Source: Bacillus albus (GTDB taxonomy: Bacteria; Bacillota; Bacilli; Bacillales; Bacillaceae_G). Taken from it: 64,000 nucleotides of DNA. The stretch is from NCBI RefSeq assembly GCF_001884185.1, contig NZ_MAOE01000035.1:186001-250000 (forward strand), written 5' to 3'. How positions within the stretch are numbered: position 1 is the stretch's first letter; each line of letters starts with the position of its first letter. Below, in pieces: positions 57,159-64,000 of the stretch. The notes under the pieces were generated by a model. It searched no databases, was not told the origin of the DNA, and saw nothing but the letters and a program-made list of their open reading frames with translations. The position numbers and the translations under genes were made by a program.

Positions 57159-58182
57159 GAAAATATGGAGTTTAAGTGATCAAGTAGTATTACTGAAACG
57201 ATTAGGAGAACTATTAGAAAAAGGATACTCCCTTTTGCAGGCATTAGAATTTTTACGTTTTCAATTACCTTTAGAAAAGAAAGTACAATTGCAGCTCATG
57301 ATTGATGGGTTAAAAGATGGAAAAAGTCTACACGATTCTTTTCATCAATTAAAGTTTCATCAGGAGATGTTAAGCTATTTATTTTATGCCGAGCAACATG
57401 GTGATATTTCTTTTGCGTTGCAACAAGGGAGCTCACTGCTTTATAAAAAGGATAAGTATAGGAAAGATATGATGAAAATAATGCAGTATCCTATGTTTTT
57501 GGCGTTCTTTTTAATAATCATGATTTTTGTTTTTAACCGCATTTTATTACCGCAGGTTGACATGGTATATAGTTCGTTTGGTTCTACAGCACCTTTACTT
57601 ACAGAACAAATATTAAGTGCAATTAAGCTGCTACCCTATCTTATTATGAGCACTATTTTTATCGTCTTAATTGGCTGTAGTGTATATATATTTTACTTTC
57701 GGAAACTCCCGTATATGAAGCAGATAAAAATTATGCTTCGTATTCCCCTCATAAAAACATTTCTTATTTTAAAGCATTCGCATTATTTCGCTACTCAATT
57801 GAGCGGCTTATTACACGGAGGACTATCGGTACTTGAGGCTCTAACAATAATGATGGAGCAAAAATATCATCCATTCTTTCAGTATGAAGCGGGCCGAATT
57901 AAACACCAATTAATTGCGGGAGAACCGTTGCAAGCTATTATTGCAAAAAGTGGATATTACGAGGAAGAGCTATCTTATATTATTACGCATGGACAAGCAA
58001 ACGGTAATTTGGCGATTGAATTAGGTGACTATAGCGATCTTATCATGGAGAAGATGGAGCAAAAAGTTAAACGTATGTTAGTGATTATTCAACCGATTTT
58101 ATTTACGTGTATTGGAGGAATAGTCGTTCTTATGTATTTAGCGATGATTATGCCAATGTTTCAAATGATGAATTCTATTTAG
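57151..58182 (+). CDS. comGB: Competence pseudopilus platform protein ComGB
   Basis: 343 residues from ATG 57151, TAGAAGAGGATGTGT before it; ATG 57145 would add two residues. GspF-like, with two repeats of a cytoplasmic helical part and a total of three membrane segments (about 110-133, 160-185, 315-340). Inner-membrane platform of the competence machine. Confidence 0.94.
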   Translation: MFKKIWSLSDQVVLLKRLGELLEKGYSLLQALEFLRFQLPLEKKVQLQLMIDGLKDGKSLHDSFHQLKFHQEMLSYLFYAEQHGDISFALQQGSSLLYKKDKYRKDMMKIMQYPMFLAFFLIIMIFVFNRILLPQVDMVYSSFGSTAPLLTEQILSAIKLLPYLIMSTIFIVLIGCSVYIFYFRKLPYMKQIKIMLRIPLIKTFLILKHSHYFATQLSGLLHGGLSVLEALTIMMEQKYHPFFQYEAGRIKHQLIAGEPLQAIIAKSGYYEEELSYIITHGQANGNLAIELGDYSDLIMEKMEQKVKRMLVIIQPILFTCIGGIVVLMYLAMIMPMFQMMNSI

Positions 58183-58193
58183 GAGGTATTTAC

Positions 58194-58493
58194 ATGCAAA
58201 ATGAGGAGGGATTTACCCTTTTAGAAATGTTATTAGTTATGGTCGTGATAACTGTATTATTACTATTAATTATTCCTAATGTAGTTACACAGCGTTCATC
58301 CGTTGAAGGAAAAGGATGTAAAGCCTATGTGAAATCTATAGAAGCGCAAATACAAGTATACCAATTACAACATAATAAAATTCCCTCGCTAAAAGAGCTA
58401 AGTGATGAAAAGTATATTACATCTGATAAGTGTCCGAATGGTGAATCCATTCATATTTCAAATGATGGCACAGTATCAAGTGGGAAACTGTGA
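58194..58493 (+). CDS. comGC: Major competence pseudopilin ComGC
   Basis: 99 residues. Prepilin motif EEGFTLLEMLLVMVVI, cleaved after Gly by ComC. Two cysteines (GKGCKAY and DKCPNG) suit the intramolecular disulfide of ComGC. AGGAGGTATTTAC is a perfect site. Overlaps comGD by 4 nt. Confidence 0.96.
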   Translation: MQNEEGFTLLEMLLVMVVITVLLLLIIPNVVTQRSSVEGKGCKAYVKSIEAQIQVYQLQHNKIPSLKELSDEKYITSDKCPNGESIHISNDGTVSSGKL

Positions 58494-58945
58494 AAGAAAA
58501 AGGTTTTACTCTTTTAGAAATGCTACTCGTTCTCTTTGCAATTTCTGTACTAAGTATGGTCATGTATTACAATGTACATTCATTATATGAAAAACAAAAA
58601 ATCGAACAATTTTTGAGGCAGTTTTCAAATGATATTTTGTATATGCAACAATTAGCGATAAACCGTCAAAAACATTATACATTACGATGGTATAAAGATA
58701 GACATATGTACTATATAGGGGAATCGAGTACGAATCTTGCTATCATTAAAAGAGAATATGATAGCGATATACAAATTGATTTGAATACTTTTCCAAATCC
58801 GATGACATATAATTCGAGTGGAAATATTAATAGAGGTGGTACAATTTTACTTTCGTATCGAAGTTATAAATATGAGGTTGTATTTCAGCTTGGAAGAGGG
58901 AGATTTACGTATCGTGAAATGTCAAAAAGGGTCAGTGATGGCTGA
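58490..58945 (+). CDS. comGD: Minor pseudopilin ComGD
   Basis: 151 residues from a GTG start at 58490 overlapping the comGC stop. MKEKGFTLLEMLLVLFAIS prepilin motif. Part of the pseudopilus; the following genes encode other minor pseudopilins. Confidence 0.92.
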   Translation: MKEKGFTLLEMLLVLFAISVLSMVMYYNVHSLYEKQKIEQFLRQFSNDILYMQQLAINRQKHYTLRWYKDRHMYYIGESSTNLAIIKREYDSDIQIDLNTFPNPMTYNSSGNINRGGTILLSYRSYKYEVVFQLGRGRFTYREMSKRVSDG

Positions 58946-59240
58946 AATGCTTGTGGCATTAAGTATAGTAATGATGGCGGTATCTTTACTACTTCCGCAA
59001 ACAGTATTAATTATGCAAGAACGAAAGAACATACAGATTGGTTATAATGCATTTGTATTATTAAAAAGGGAAGCAGCTTTATATATGTATGAGAATGAGG
59101 CGAAACAACAGAAAGAAAAAGTCATAAATGGAAATGTATATTACACATATTGGGGAGGAAATGAAGTTTGTGCTATGTGGAAAGATGTGAAAGGAAGAAT
59201 GATGGAACAATGCTTTTATGCAGGAGAAAAAACAAATTAG
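58914..59240 (+). CDS. comGE: Minor pseudopilin ComGE
   Basis: About 108 residues from GTG 58914 (GAGGGAG 11 nt upstream, inside comGD). The prepilin-type region is KGSVMAEMLVALSIVMM, less canonical at the cleavage site. The start is uncertain; earlier in-frame codons lie within comGD and lack a site. Confidence 0.8.
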   Translation: MKCQKGSVMAEMLVALSIVMMAVSLLLPQTVLIMQERKNIQIGYNAFVLLKREAALYMYENEAKQQKEKVINGNVYYTYWGGNEVCAMWKDVKGRMMEQCFYAGEKTN

Positions 59241-59680
59241 AAGTTGGATTTACATTAATAGAAATGATCGTCTGTTTTTTTCTGTTATCACTGTTCTTTT
59301 TACTCTTGCCACGTTTAAACTTTATCGGAATAGAAAACAAACAATCGAAAGGATTAAATAATTGGGAATGGGATGTGTTTATAGGACAAGTACAATTAGA
59401 ATTTCGTGAAGTATCATTTGTAGAAAAAATAGTCCCTGAAAATAAAGATAATCTTTTGCGTTTCCGCCTTCGTACTGGAGATGAAGTGACGTACGAAAAA
59501 TTGAATAATCATCTTATAAGAAAAGTGAATATGCGCGGAAGAGAAGTTATATTACAAAATATTGAAATGGTTTCATATGAAGTAACCCCTCATTTGCTCT
59601 TTATAAATGTGAAAGATATGAGTGGGAAAACATATGAAGGTGTAGCTGTAAGGTATAGCGAGATGGACATAAATATATGA
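59210..59680 (+). CDS. comGF: Minor pseudopilin ComGF
   Basis: About 156 residues from ATG 59210 in the end of comGE. Prepilin motif KLEVGFTLIEMIVCFFLLS. Start uncertain because no clear ribosome-binding site is seen; translational coupling with comGE is likely. Overlaps comGG by 4 nt. Confidence 0.88.
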   Translation: MLLCRRKNKLEVGFTLIEMIVCFFLLSLFFLLLPRLNFIGIENKQSKGLNNWEWDVFIGQVQLEFREVSFVEKIVPENKDNLLRFRLRTGDEVTYEKLNNHLIRKVNMRGREVILQNIEMVSYEVTPHLLFINVKDMSGKTYEGVAVRYSEMDINI

Positions 59681-60048
59681 GAAAACAAGATGGATTTACG
59701 ATGCCAGGAACAATCATTTTTCTTGTATTATTAACTTCGTTTTTTGTATACGAAACGAATATGTTACTTATAGATAAAAATTTTTATATTGAAATAGAGC
59801 AAAAGTTTGTACTGGAGGAGCTACTAAGTCAATCGATTACAAATATAAAACAGGATTTACAACAAAAAGAACAGGAAGGTACTTTTTTCTTTCCATATGA
59901 AAAGGGAGAAGCAAGTGGAAATTATGTCTTTGAAAATGATGTCATTTTTGTTTCGTTACAGTGCAAAATCAAACAAGAAATTTTCTATAAAGTAAGCTTT
60001 CGGTATAGAAAAAAGGATGAGAAAATATTCGATTGGATAGAAGGATAG
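59677..60048 (+). CDS. comGG: Minor pseudopilin ComGG
   Basis: 123 residues, ATG 59677 overlapping the comGF stop. MRKQDGFTMPGTIIFLVLL gives the leader and a Pro at +4 in place of the usual Glu at +5, as known for ComGG. Last gene of the competence operon; no clear terminator follows. Confidence 0.88.
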   Translation: MRKQDGFTMPGTIIFLVLLTSFFVYETNMLLIDKNFYIEIEQKFVLEELLSQSITNIKQDLQQKEQEGTFFFPYEKGEASGNYVFENDVIFVSLQCKIKQEIFYKVSFRYRKKDEKIFDWIEG

Positions 60049-60225
60049 TATGTAAAATATAAGGATGAAAAACCATAATTTCCCCTTTGAAAATAGGTTG
60101 TTTTTTCAAAGAAAATGGATAAATAAAACAACCAAAAGTTTAAATTTTCTCAAAAAAGAGAAAGGTAGAAAGAATATGATATATTCATGCTATCCAATCA
60201 TTATTTTTTAGGGAGAATAGGGAAA

Positions 60226-60876
60226 ATGACAAATAACAACCAAATAGGTGAAAACAAGGAACAAACTATTTTTGATCATAAAGGAAATGCAATTATGACG
60301 GAAGATAGGGAAATACACATTATTTCAAAATTCGAAGAACCTCTTATTGTCGTGTTAGGAAATGTATTAAGCGATGAAGAATGCGACGAATTGATCGAAT
60401 TGTCTAAAAATAAGCTGGCGCGTTCTAAAGTTGGTTCATCACGTGATGTAAATGATATTCGAACGAGTAAGGGTGCATTTTTAGACGATAATGAACTTAC
60501 TGCGAAGATTGAAAAACGAATTTCATCTATCATGAATGTTCCTGCGTCGCATGGAGAAGGATTACACATTTTAAATTATGAAGTGGATCAACAATATAAA
60601 GCGCATTATGATTACTTTGCAGAGCATAGTAGATCAGCTGCTAATAATCGTATTAGTACGCTTGTCATGTATTTAAATGATGTAGAAGAGGGCGGAGAAA
60701 CGTTCTTCCCCAAATTGAATCTTTCTGTGCACCCTAGAAAGGGAATGGCAGTATACTTTGAGTATTTTTATCAAGACCAATCATTAAATGAGCTTACGTT
60801 ACATGGAGGGGCACCTGTAACGAAAGGTGAGAAATGGATTGCAACGCAGTGGGTGAGAAGAGGCGCTTATAAGTAA
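60226..60876 (+). CDS. Prolyl 4-hydroxylase (anthrax-P4H type)
   Basis: 216 residues from ATG 60226 (TAGGGAGAATAGGGAAA). Double-stranded beta-helix 2OG-Fe(II) oxygenase: His127 and Asp129 in AHYDYF, His193 in TLHGG and Lys203 for 2-oxoglutarate. Same size and residues as the characterised B. anthracis enzyme, which binds collagen-like (Gly-Pro-Pro) peptides. The physiological substrate is open; collagen-like spore proteins of the cereus group are candidates. Confidence 0.94.
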   Translation: MTNNNQIGENKEQTIFDHKGNAIMTEDREIHIISKFEEPLIVVLGNVLSDEECDELIELSKNKLARSKVGSSRDVNDIRTSKGAFLDDNELTAKIEKRISSIMNVPASHGEGLHILNYEVDQQYKAHYDYFAEHSRSAANNRISTLVMYLNDVEEGGETFFPKLNLSVHPRKGMAVYFEYFYQDQSLNELTLHGGAPVTKGEKWIATQWVRRGAYK

Positions 60877-60887
60877 AAGCGTGTATG

Positions 60888-60932
60888 AAACGTTTTGTTC
60901 TTCATTGTATAAGAAGAACAAAACGTTTTTTT
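60888..60932 (+). terminator. Terminator after the prolyl 4-hydroxylase gene
   Basis: AAACGTTTTGTTCTT / AAGAACAAAACGTTT with T-run; 15-bp stem. Confidence 0.95.
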
Positions 60933-60944
60933 ATTAAATAATGG

Positions 60945-60981
60945 AATCATTCGTTATAATAACAAATAATAACGAATGATT
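60945..60981 (+). promoter_or_regulatory. 13-bp perfect inverted repeat over the aroK promoter
   Basis: AATCATTCGTTAT (60945-60957) and ATAACGAATGATT (60969-60981), centre gap 11 nt. A TATAAT lies at 60955-60960 inside the left arm and spacer; the aroK ribosome-binding site begins just beyond. This placement is that of a repressor operator. The binding protein is unknown. Confidence 0.6.
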
Positions 60982-60994
60982 GAGAGGAACGAAC

Positions 60995-61492
60995 ATGAAA
61001 TCTATATACATAACCGGTTATATGGGAGCTGGGAAAACAACAATTGGAAAAGCATTAAGTAAAGAACTTCATATGGATGTTGTCGATACAGACCAAAAAA
61101 TTGAAGAGAAGCAGGAGAAGGCAATTCGTGATATTTTTGCCGAAGAAGGTGAAATGGCTTTTCGCGAATATGAAAGTGAAATGTTACGTTCACTACCGAG
61201 TTGTAATGTAATTATTACAACTGGTGGCGGCATCGTTGAACGAGAGGAAAACCGAAAGTGGATGAAGGAAAATGGAACTGTCGTATATTTATATTGTGAT
61301 CCACATGTAATTGCAGAAAGACTTCGTGAAGATACGACACGTCCACTATTTCAGAAGAAAGATATAGAGGCATTTGTGGCAAAATTTGAATCGCGCCGAG
61401 CTTATTATGAAGAGGCTCATATTCATATTGATACGACGAATAAGTCTGTAAAGCAAATTATGAATGAATTAAAAGAAAAGATTAATGAATAA
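60995..61492 (+). CDS. aroK: Shikimate kinase AroK
   Basis: 165 residues from ATG 60995 (GAGAGGAAC). P-loop GYMGAGKTT; shikimate-binding [17 protein letters not shown], and RPLF lid. Phosphorylates shikimate in aromatic amino-acid synthesis. It is separated from other aro genes. Confidence 0.94.
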   Translation: MKSIYITGYMGAGKTTIGKALSKELHMDVVDTDQKIEEKQEKAIRDIFAEEGEMAFREYESEMLRSLPSCNVIITTGGGIVEREENRKWMKENGTVVYLYCDPHVIAERLREDTTRPLFQKKDIEAFVAKFESRRAYYEEAHIHIDTTNKSVKQIMNELKEKINE

Positions 61493-61530
61493 AAAAGTGG
61501 ACATACTAATCAAGTAGAGGTGATGATAAT

Positions 61531-61731
61531 ATGTCTACTAATGATTATGTTCGCTTTGTGACGCAGCAGTTTGTGTCGTATATGGATGCTCCAAAAGAAG
61601 ATCGTAAACAGAAGAAAGAACAACGCCGTGCTGAAAAAGAGCCATTTATGAATAAGTGGTTTGGTGTTATGCCGCTTAGTGCTGCTTTGTTTTATCGAAA
61701 CGTAAAAAATAAAAGAAAAAAATCAAGTTAA
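61531..61731 (+). CDS. yqzE: YqzE family protein
   Basis: 66 residues, MSTNDYVRFVTQQFVSYMD, then a Lys/Arg/Glu-rich part and WFGVMPLSAALFYRN. GTAGAGGTGATG lies before the ATG. YqzE is found just after comG in B. subtilis; here it is two genes further on. Function unknown. Confidence 0.88.
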   Translation: MSTNDYVRFVTQQFVSYMDAPKEDRKQKKEQRRAEKEPFMNKWFGVMPLSAALFYRNVKNKRKKSS

Positions 61732-61758
61732 CGATTTCGTAATATGTGTAGCAAAGTG

Positions 61759-61798
61759 AAAATCCCCTAGTAGCATCATACTACTAGGGGATTTTTTA
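61759..61798. terminator. Bidirectional terminator
   Basis: AAAATCCCCTAGTAG CATCATA CTACTAGGGGATTTTTT. Confidence 0.95.
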
Positions 61799-61799
61799 T

Positions 61800-62432
61800 T
61801 TACTGCACAGTTTCCTTTTCTTCCGTAACGGCATGTATTTTATTATTTACCCAAACAAATCCAATTCCGATACAAATTGAAATGCCCCATCCAACAGCGG
61901 TCATAATCGCTCTCATTTCACCATAGCCATCTACACCGAAAACAGAGATGAAATAAATTTTTAGGAAGCTTTTTAATATGAATTGTAGACCGAAAAATAG
62001 TGTTAAATATTGTAGTGCTGGATAGATACGACTATCACGATACAGTTCACGACTTTTATCACGGTCATGGCCTTGGAGTGCGGCAATATCTGCTGCGAAA
62101 TATAACATAAGTGGTTTTTTTATAAAGATTGTACATATGACGATAATGCCGAGTACGATGTGATAATACGCATCGTTCCATAACATTCGTTCAGCTGATC
62201 CAGATAATAGATCTACCGTTGTATTAGAAATGAGTGTAATTAAAATAAAGAACCCTGTCACGTTAAACTGTTTTTCTTTTTTAAAGGTATACAGTGTATA
62301 AATAATCCCCGGAACAGAGGAAAGTAACATCGCGTAATAAGGGTCGATATAAGGTTTTGCAAATTTCCAAATGAGGAACGGGATTACGAGATAAAAGACA
62401 AGATCTAATATAGCTTTTTTATTTTGATTCAT
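61800..62432 (-). CDS. Multi-pass membrane protein, VC0807-like
   Basis: 210 residues from ATG 62432 (AAGGAGGATTTGT). Five to six hydrophobic segments; MNQNKKAILDLVFYLVIPFLI start, and a conserved charged loop GHDRDKSRELYRDS. Function unknown; resembles the VC0807 family. Divergent from the next gene. Confidence 0.8.
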   Translation of the reverse strand: MNQNKKAILDLVFYLVIPFLIWKFAKPYIDPYYAMLLSSVPGIIYTLYTFKKEKQFNVTGFFILITLISNTTVDLLSGSAERMLWNDAYYHIVLGIIVICTIFIKKPLMLYFAADIAALQGHDRDKSRELYRDSRIYPALQYLTLFFGLQFILKSFLKIYFISVFGVDGYGEMRAIMTAVGWGISICIGIGFVWVNNKIHAVTEEKETVQ

Positions 62433-62587
62433 ACAAATCCTCCTTAAGTCATACATATATTTTATAATATAATTTCTGAAAATTGTATAAGGTTTAATAG
62501 AAAAAGGAAAAATATATCAGTTTTTGAGGAATTAGTAGATTGAAAAAAATTGCCCCTAGCGTAGTAAGTTTTTTTAGTATATAATAA

Positions 62588-62744
62588 AGGAAACGCTTTC
62601 ATTTTTATTTTGTTCACAAAATGGACGGAAAATCACATATTTACTATCGATATGTTGCTTTATAATGAAACTAATTAAATATACATGCATACAATATTGT
62701 GAAATAAATAACATAAATAATTTATATAAATGTAAACGTTATCA
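62588..62744 (+). promoter_or_regulatory. Two cre-like sites in the 331-nt divergent gap
   Basis: TGTAAACGTTATCA at 62731-62744 agrees with TGWAANCGNTNWCA at all 14 positions and ends 19 nt before the start of the 75-residue gene. AGGAAACGCTTTCA at 62588-62601 matches 12 of 14 and lies just after a TATAAT (62580-62585). CcpA-type control is inferred. Nothing else is recognised in 62433-62763. Confidence 0.7.
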
Positions 62745-62763
62745 AAAGAGAGAGGTGGAGACA

Positions 62764-62991
62764 ATGAGTAAATTTTTCTTCAATCATAATCCAGCAACAG
62801 TAGAGGATGGAAGGCTTGTTAAATATGCTGAAATTATTTATGGAGAAGGTGGCCGTTCTGTATTAGAAAATTTAATGGTGAAGGCATCTATCAGATTGCG
62901 TGATCGTTATCCGAATAAATCTGACGAGCAGATCTCGAACCTAGTAAATAAAGGCATCCATGATATGTTTCAAAAATACGTGAGCGAGTAA
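62764..62991 (+). CDS. Small protein of unknown function behind a cre site
   Basis: 75 residues from ATG 62764 (GAGAGGTGGAGACA is a strong site). Mostly helical, soluble, MSKFFFNHNPATVEDG start. No family recognised. A terminator-like hairpin overlaps its stop. Carbon-catabolite control is likely from the perfect cre site. Confidence 0.8.
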   Translation: MSKFFFNHNPATVEDGRLVKYAEIIYGEGGRSVLENLMVKASIRLRDRYPNKSDEQISNLVNKGIHDMFQKYVSE

Positions 62992-63021
62992 GAGTAGCCA
63001 ATGGCTGCTCTTATTTTTTTG
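62990..63021 (+). terminator. Terminator of the 75-residue gene
   Basis: AAGAGTAGCC AAT GGCTGCTCTT then ATTTTTTT; one G-U pair. Confidence 0.8.
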
Positions 63022-63088
63022 TATAAGGATTGTATCTCTAGCTGAAAATAAGGGTGTACTTTGAAAGACATAAGAAGGAGTGGAAAAG

Positions 63089-63220
63089 ATGAGTAATGGA
63101 ATTGGCCGTTCAAAAGAAAACCTTCCTACTGATGCAAATCATGTGAGTGCAAAAGATCGCGCGTATCAAAAACGCATGGCAAAGCAAAAACAACAAGAGC
63201 GTAATGGCGATAAAGGATAA
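63089..63220 (+). CDS. 43-residue hydrophilic peptide, unknown
   Basis: MSNGIGRSKENLPTDANHVS start with AGAAGGAGTGG upstream. Very Lys/Arg/Gln-rich C-terminal half (YQKRMAKQKQQERN). Looks like the small basic hypothetical proteins common in Bacillus; no function known. Confidence 0.75.
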   Translation: MSNGIGRSKENLPTDANHVSAKDRAYQKRMAKQKQQERNGDKG

Positions 63221-63222
63221 CT

Positions 63223-63257
63223 CAAAAAAGCTCCTTCTAAATAGAAGGGGCTTTTTA
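63223..63257. terminator. Bidirectional terminator at the end of yqhG
   Basis: AAAAAAGCTCCTTCT AAAT AGAAGGGGCTTTTT; one bulge or G-T mismatch. Confidence 0.8.
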
Positions 63258-64000
63258 AGGTAGAAAATGATTCGCGGTAACATAAAAAAGTCCACCGTTA
63301 ATAATTTGCACTGTAATGCGTGGTTCATATTGTTCTTGCAAGGCTTGCTTTTCAATTTCATAGCTTTCGGGAAGTTCATCACTTTCTTCATAAAAACGAT
63401 TTAAAAGGTCTAAATCGTGATTCCAGCGCACTCTTGCTTCTTTCGCCCACGTATGGTCATCTTCTGCAATAATATTTTTTAAAGCGTCCTCTATACGTTG
63501 TAAACCGCTTTGCGGTTTAATGATAGGCGAGAGCGTAAAACAAAAGTCAGGTATTTTCGGCGTAAGTTTAATTTTAGCTAATGTTTCATGAAAGTTTGCG
63601 ATCATTGTGCCAGAAATGAGATGAATCCCAATGGAGTGAAGGATGTCTTTTTTTCGATCACATTGATAGGAAACTTTAATATTTACACCGAGCCACGGAT
63701 GGAGCGGTGTATGTGTTGCCCCGCTATGCCTTACTTCCTCATATAAACGTATGTAAGAGCCTAATTCTTTTGTCGTTTGGAAAATTTGATGAAGACGTGG
63801 GGAACCGTAGTGAATAAGCTCGCCGTCGTTTTCTTCATTTTCTGGATTTGTAATAAGAGTAAGGCGCATCGGATTCGGTACGCCTCCTGTTTTCTCAAGA
63901 TAGTGCCAATAAAAAGGGCGATTCATTAATAATTTATCCATCTCAATTGTTAACTGCACATCTAATAAATGAGGAGAACGTTCTAAAATTTCACAGTTAT
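63255..64000 (-). CDS. yqhG: YqhG family protein, 5'-truncated by window edge
   Basis: The C-terminal 248 residues; the frame is open to the right edge (…NCEILERSPHLLDVQLTI), so the true start is outside. Contains MNRPFYWHYLEKTGGVPNP, typical of YqhG. Function unknown; in Bacillus it lies between comG/yqzE and yqhH-gcvT, which would follow to the right of the window. Confidence 0.9.
   Translation of the reverse strand, partial: NCEILERSPHLLDVQLTIEMDKLLMNRPFYWHYLEKTGGVPNPMRLTLITNPENEENDGELIHYGSPRLHQIFQTTKELGSYIRLYEEVRHSGATHTPLHPWLGVNIKVSYQCDRKKDILHSIGIHLISGTMIANFHETLAKIKLTPKIPDFCFTLSPIIKPQSGLQRIEDALKNIIAEDDHTWAKEARVRWNHDLDLLNRFYEESDELPESYEIEKQALQEQYEPRITVQIINGGLFYVTANHFLP

Noticed and set aside
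60049..60225. Short hairpin CTTTGAAA/TTTCAAAG after comGG as a terminator
   Set aside because: Long loop and no T-run at the right place; too weak to call.

Overview
This AT-rich window reads as core chromosome of a Bacillus cereus-group member (B. cereus, B. anthracis or B. thuringiensis). The evidence is the Bacillus gene order (ybeY-dgkA-cdd-era-recO-ccpN-dnaG-sigA, cccA-trmK-yqfO, ispH-cshB-nfo, sodA-pbp-pst, comG) combined with cereus-group markers: a vrrA-type glutamine/tyrosine repeat protein, an anthrax-type prolyl 4-hydroxylase, and dispersed hairpin repeats resembling the group's bcr elements. I see no prophage, insertion sequence, CRISPR array or rRNA.

Layout. 1-10.3 kb: end of pgpH, then ybeY, dgkA, cdd, era, yqzL, recO, ccpN, the PPDK-regulator gene, a decayed yqxD pseudogene, dnaG and sigA. 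This is the macromolecular-synthesis neighbourhood, but glyQS is missing between recO and ccpN. 10.6-18.6 kb: cytochrome c550, trmK, yqfO, ispH, vrrA, cshB, nfo, a DUF2624 gene and a YitT-family gene. 18.8-23.4 kb: a zinc uptake operon (ATPase, permease, Zur) behind a Zur-box-like site, then ispG, a LysM gene and a DUF1189 gene on the minus strand. 23.6-28.2 kb: a CAU tRNA, sodA, an MFS transporter and a class B PBP. 28.4-33.1 kb: pstSCAB-phoU behind four 11-bp-phased PhoP half-sites, with a repeat element and a long perfect inverted repeat between pstB and phoU. 33.4-40.2 kb: a nucleotidyltransferase/degenerate-mutase fusion, rpmG, a folate enzyme, glucokinase, a glyoxalase-II-like hydrolase and a MidA-type methyltransferase. 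40.3-41.6 kb: an ArsR regulator and an isochorismatase-like hydrolase.

41.7-50.9 kb is the methionine module. Two divergent S-box (SAM) riboswitches face away from each other; one leads metI-metC (transsulfuration), the other yitJ-metH (homocysteine methylation and methyl-THF supply). A second MurG-type glycosyltransferase gene follows metH by 18 nt with no terminator visible. 51.0-53.1 kb is a run of small poorly characterised genes. 53.3-56 kb: the cystine transporter tcyP, a DUF2626 protein and a Cys-rich HTH regulator. 56.1-60.0 kb: a complete comGA-GG competence pseudopilus operon without visible disruption. 60.2-64 kb: prolyl 4-hydroxylase, shikimate kinase, yqzE, a membrane protein, small unknown genes (one behind a full-consensus cre site) and the C-terminal part of yqhG.

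Most genes are housekeeping. I did not find a clearly new system. The points most worth checking are the murG paralogue in a SAM-riboswitch operon, the fusion enzyme whose mutase half lacks its catalytic motifs, the 13-bp perfect palindrome over the aroK promoter, the pstB-phoU hairpin, and the yqxD pseudogene.
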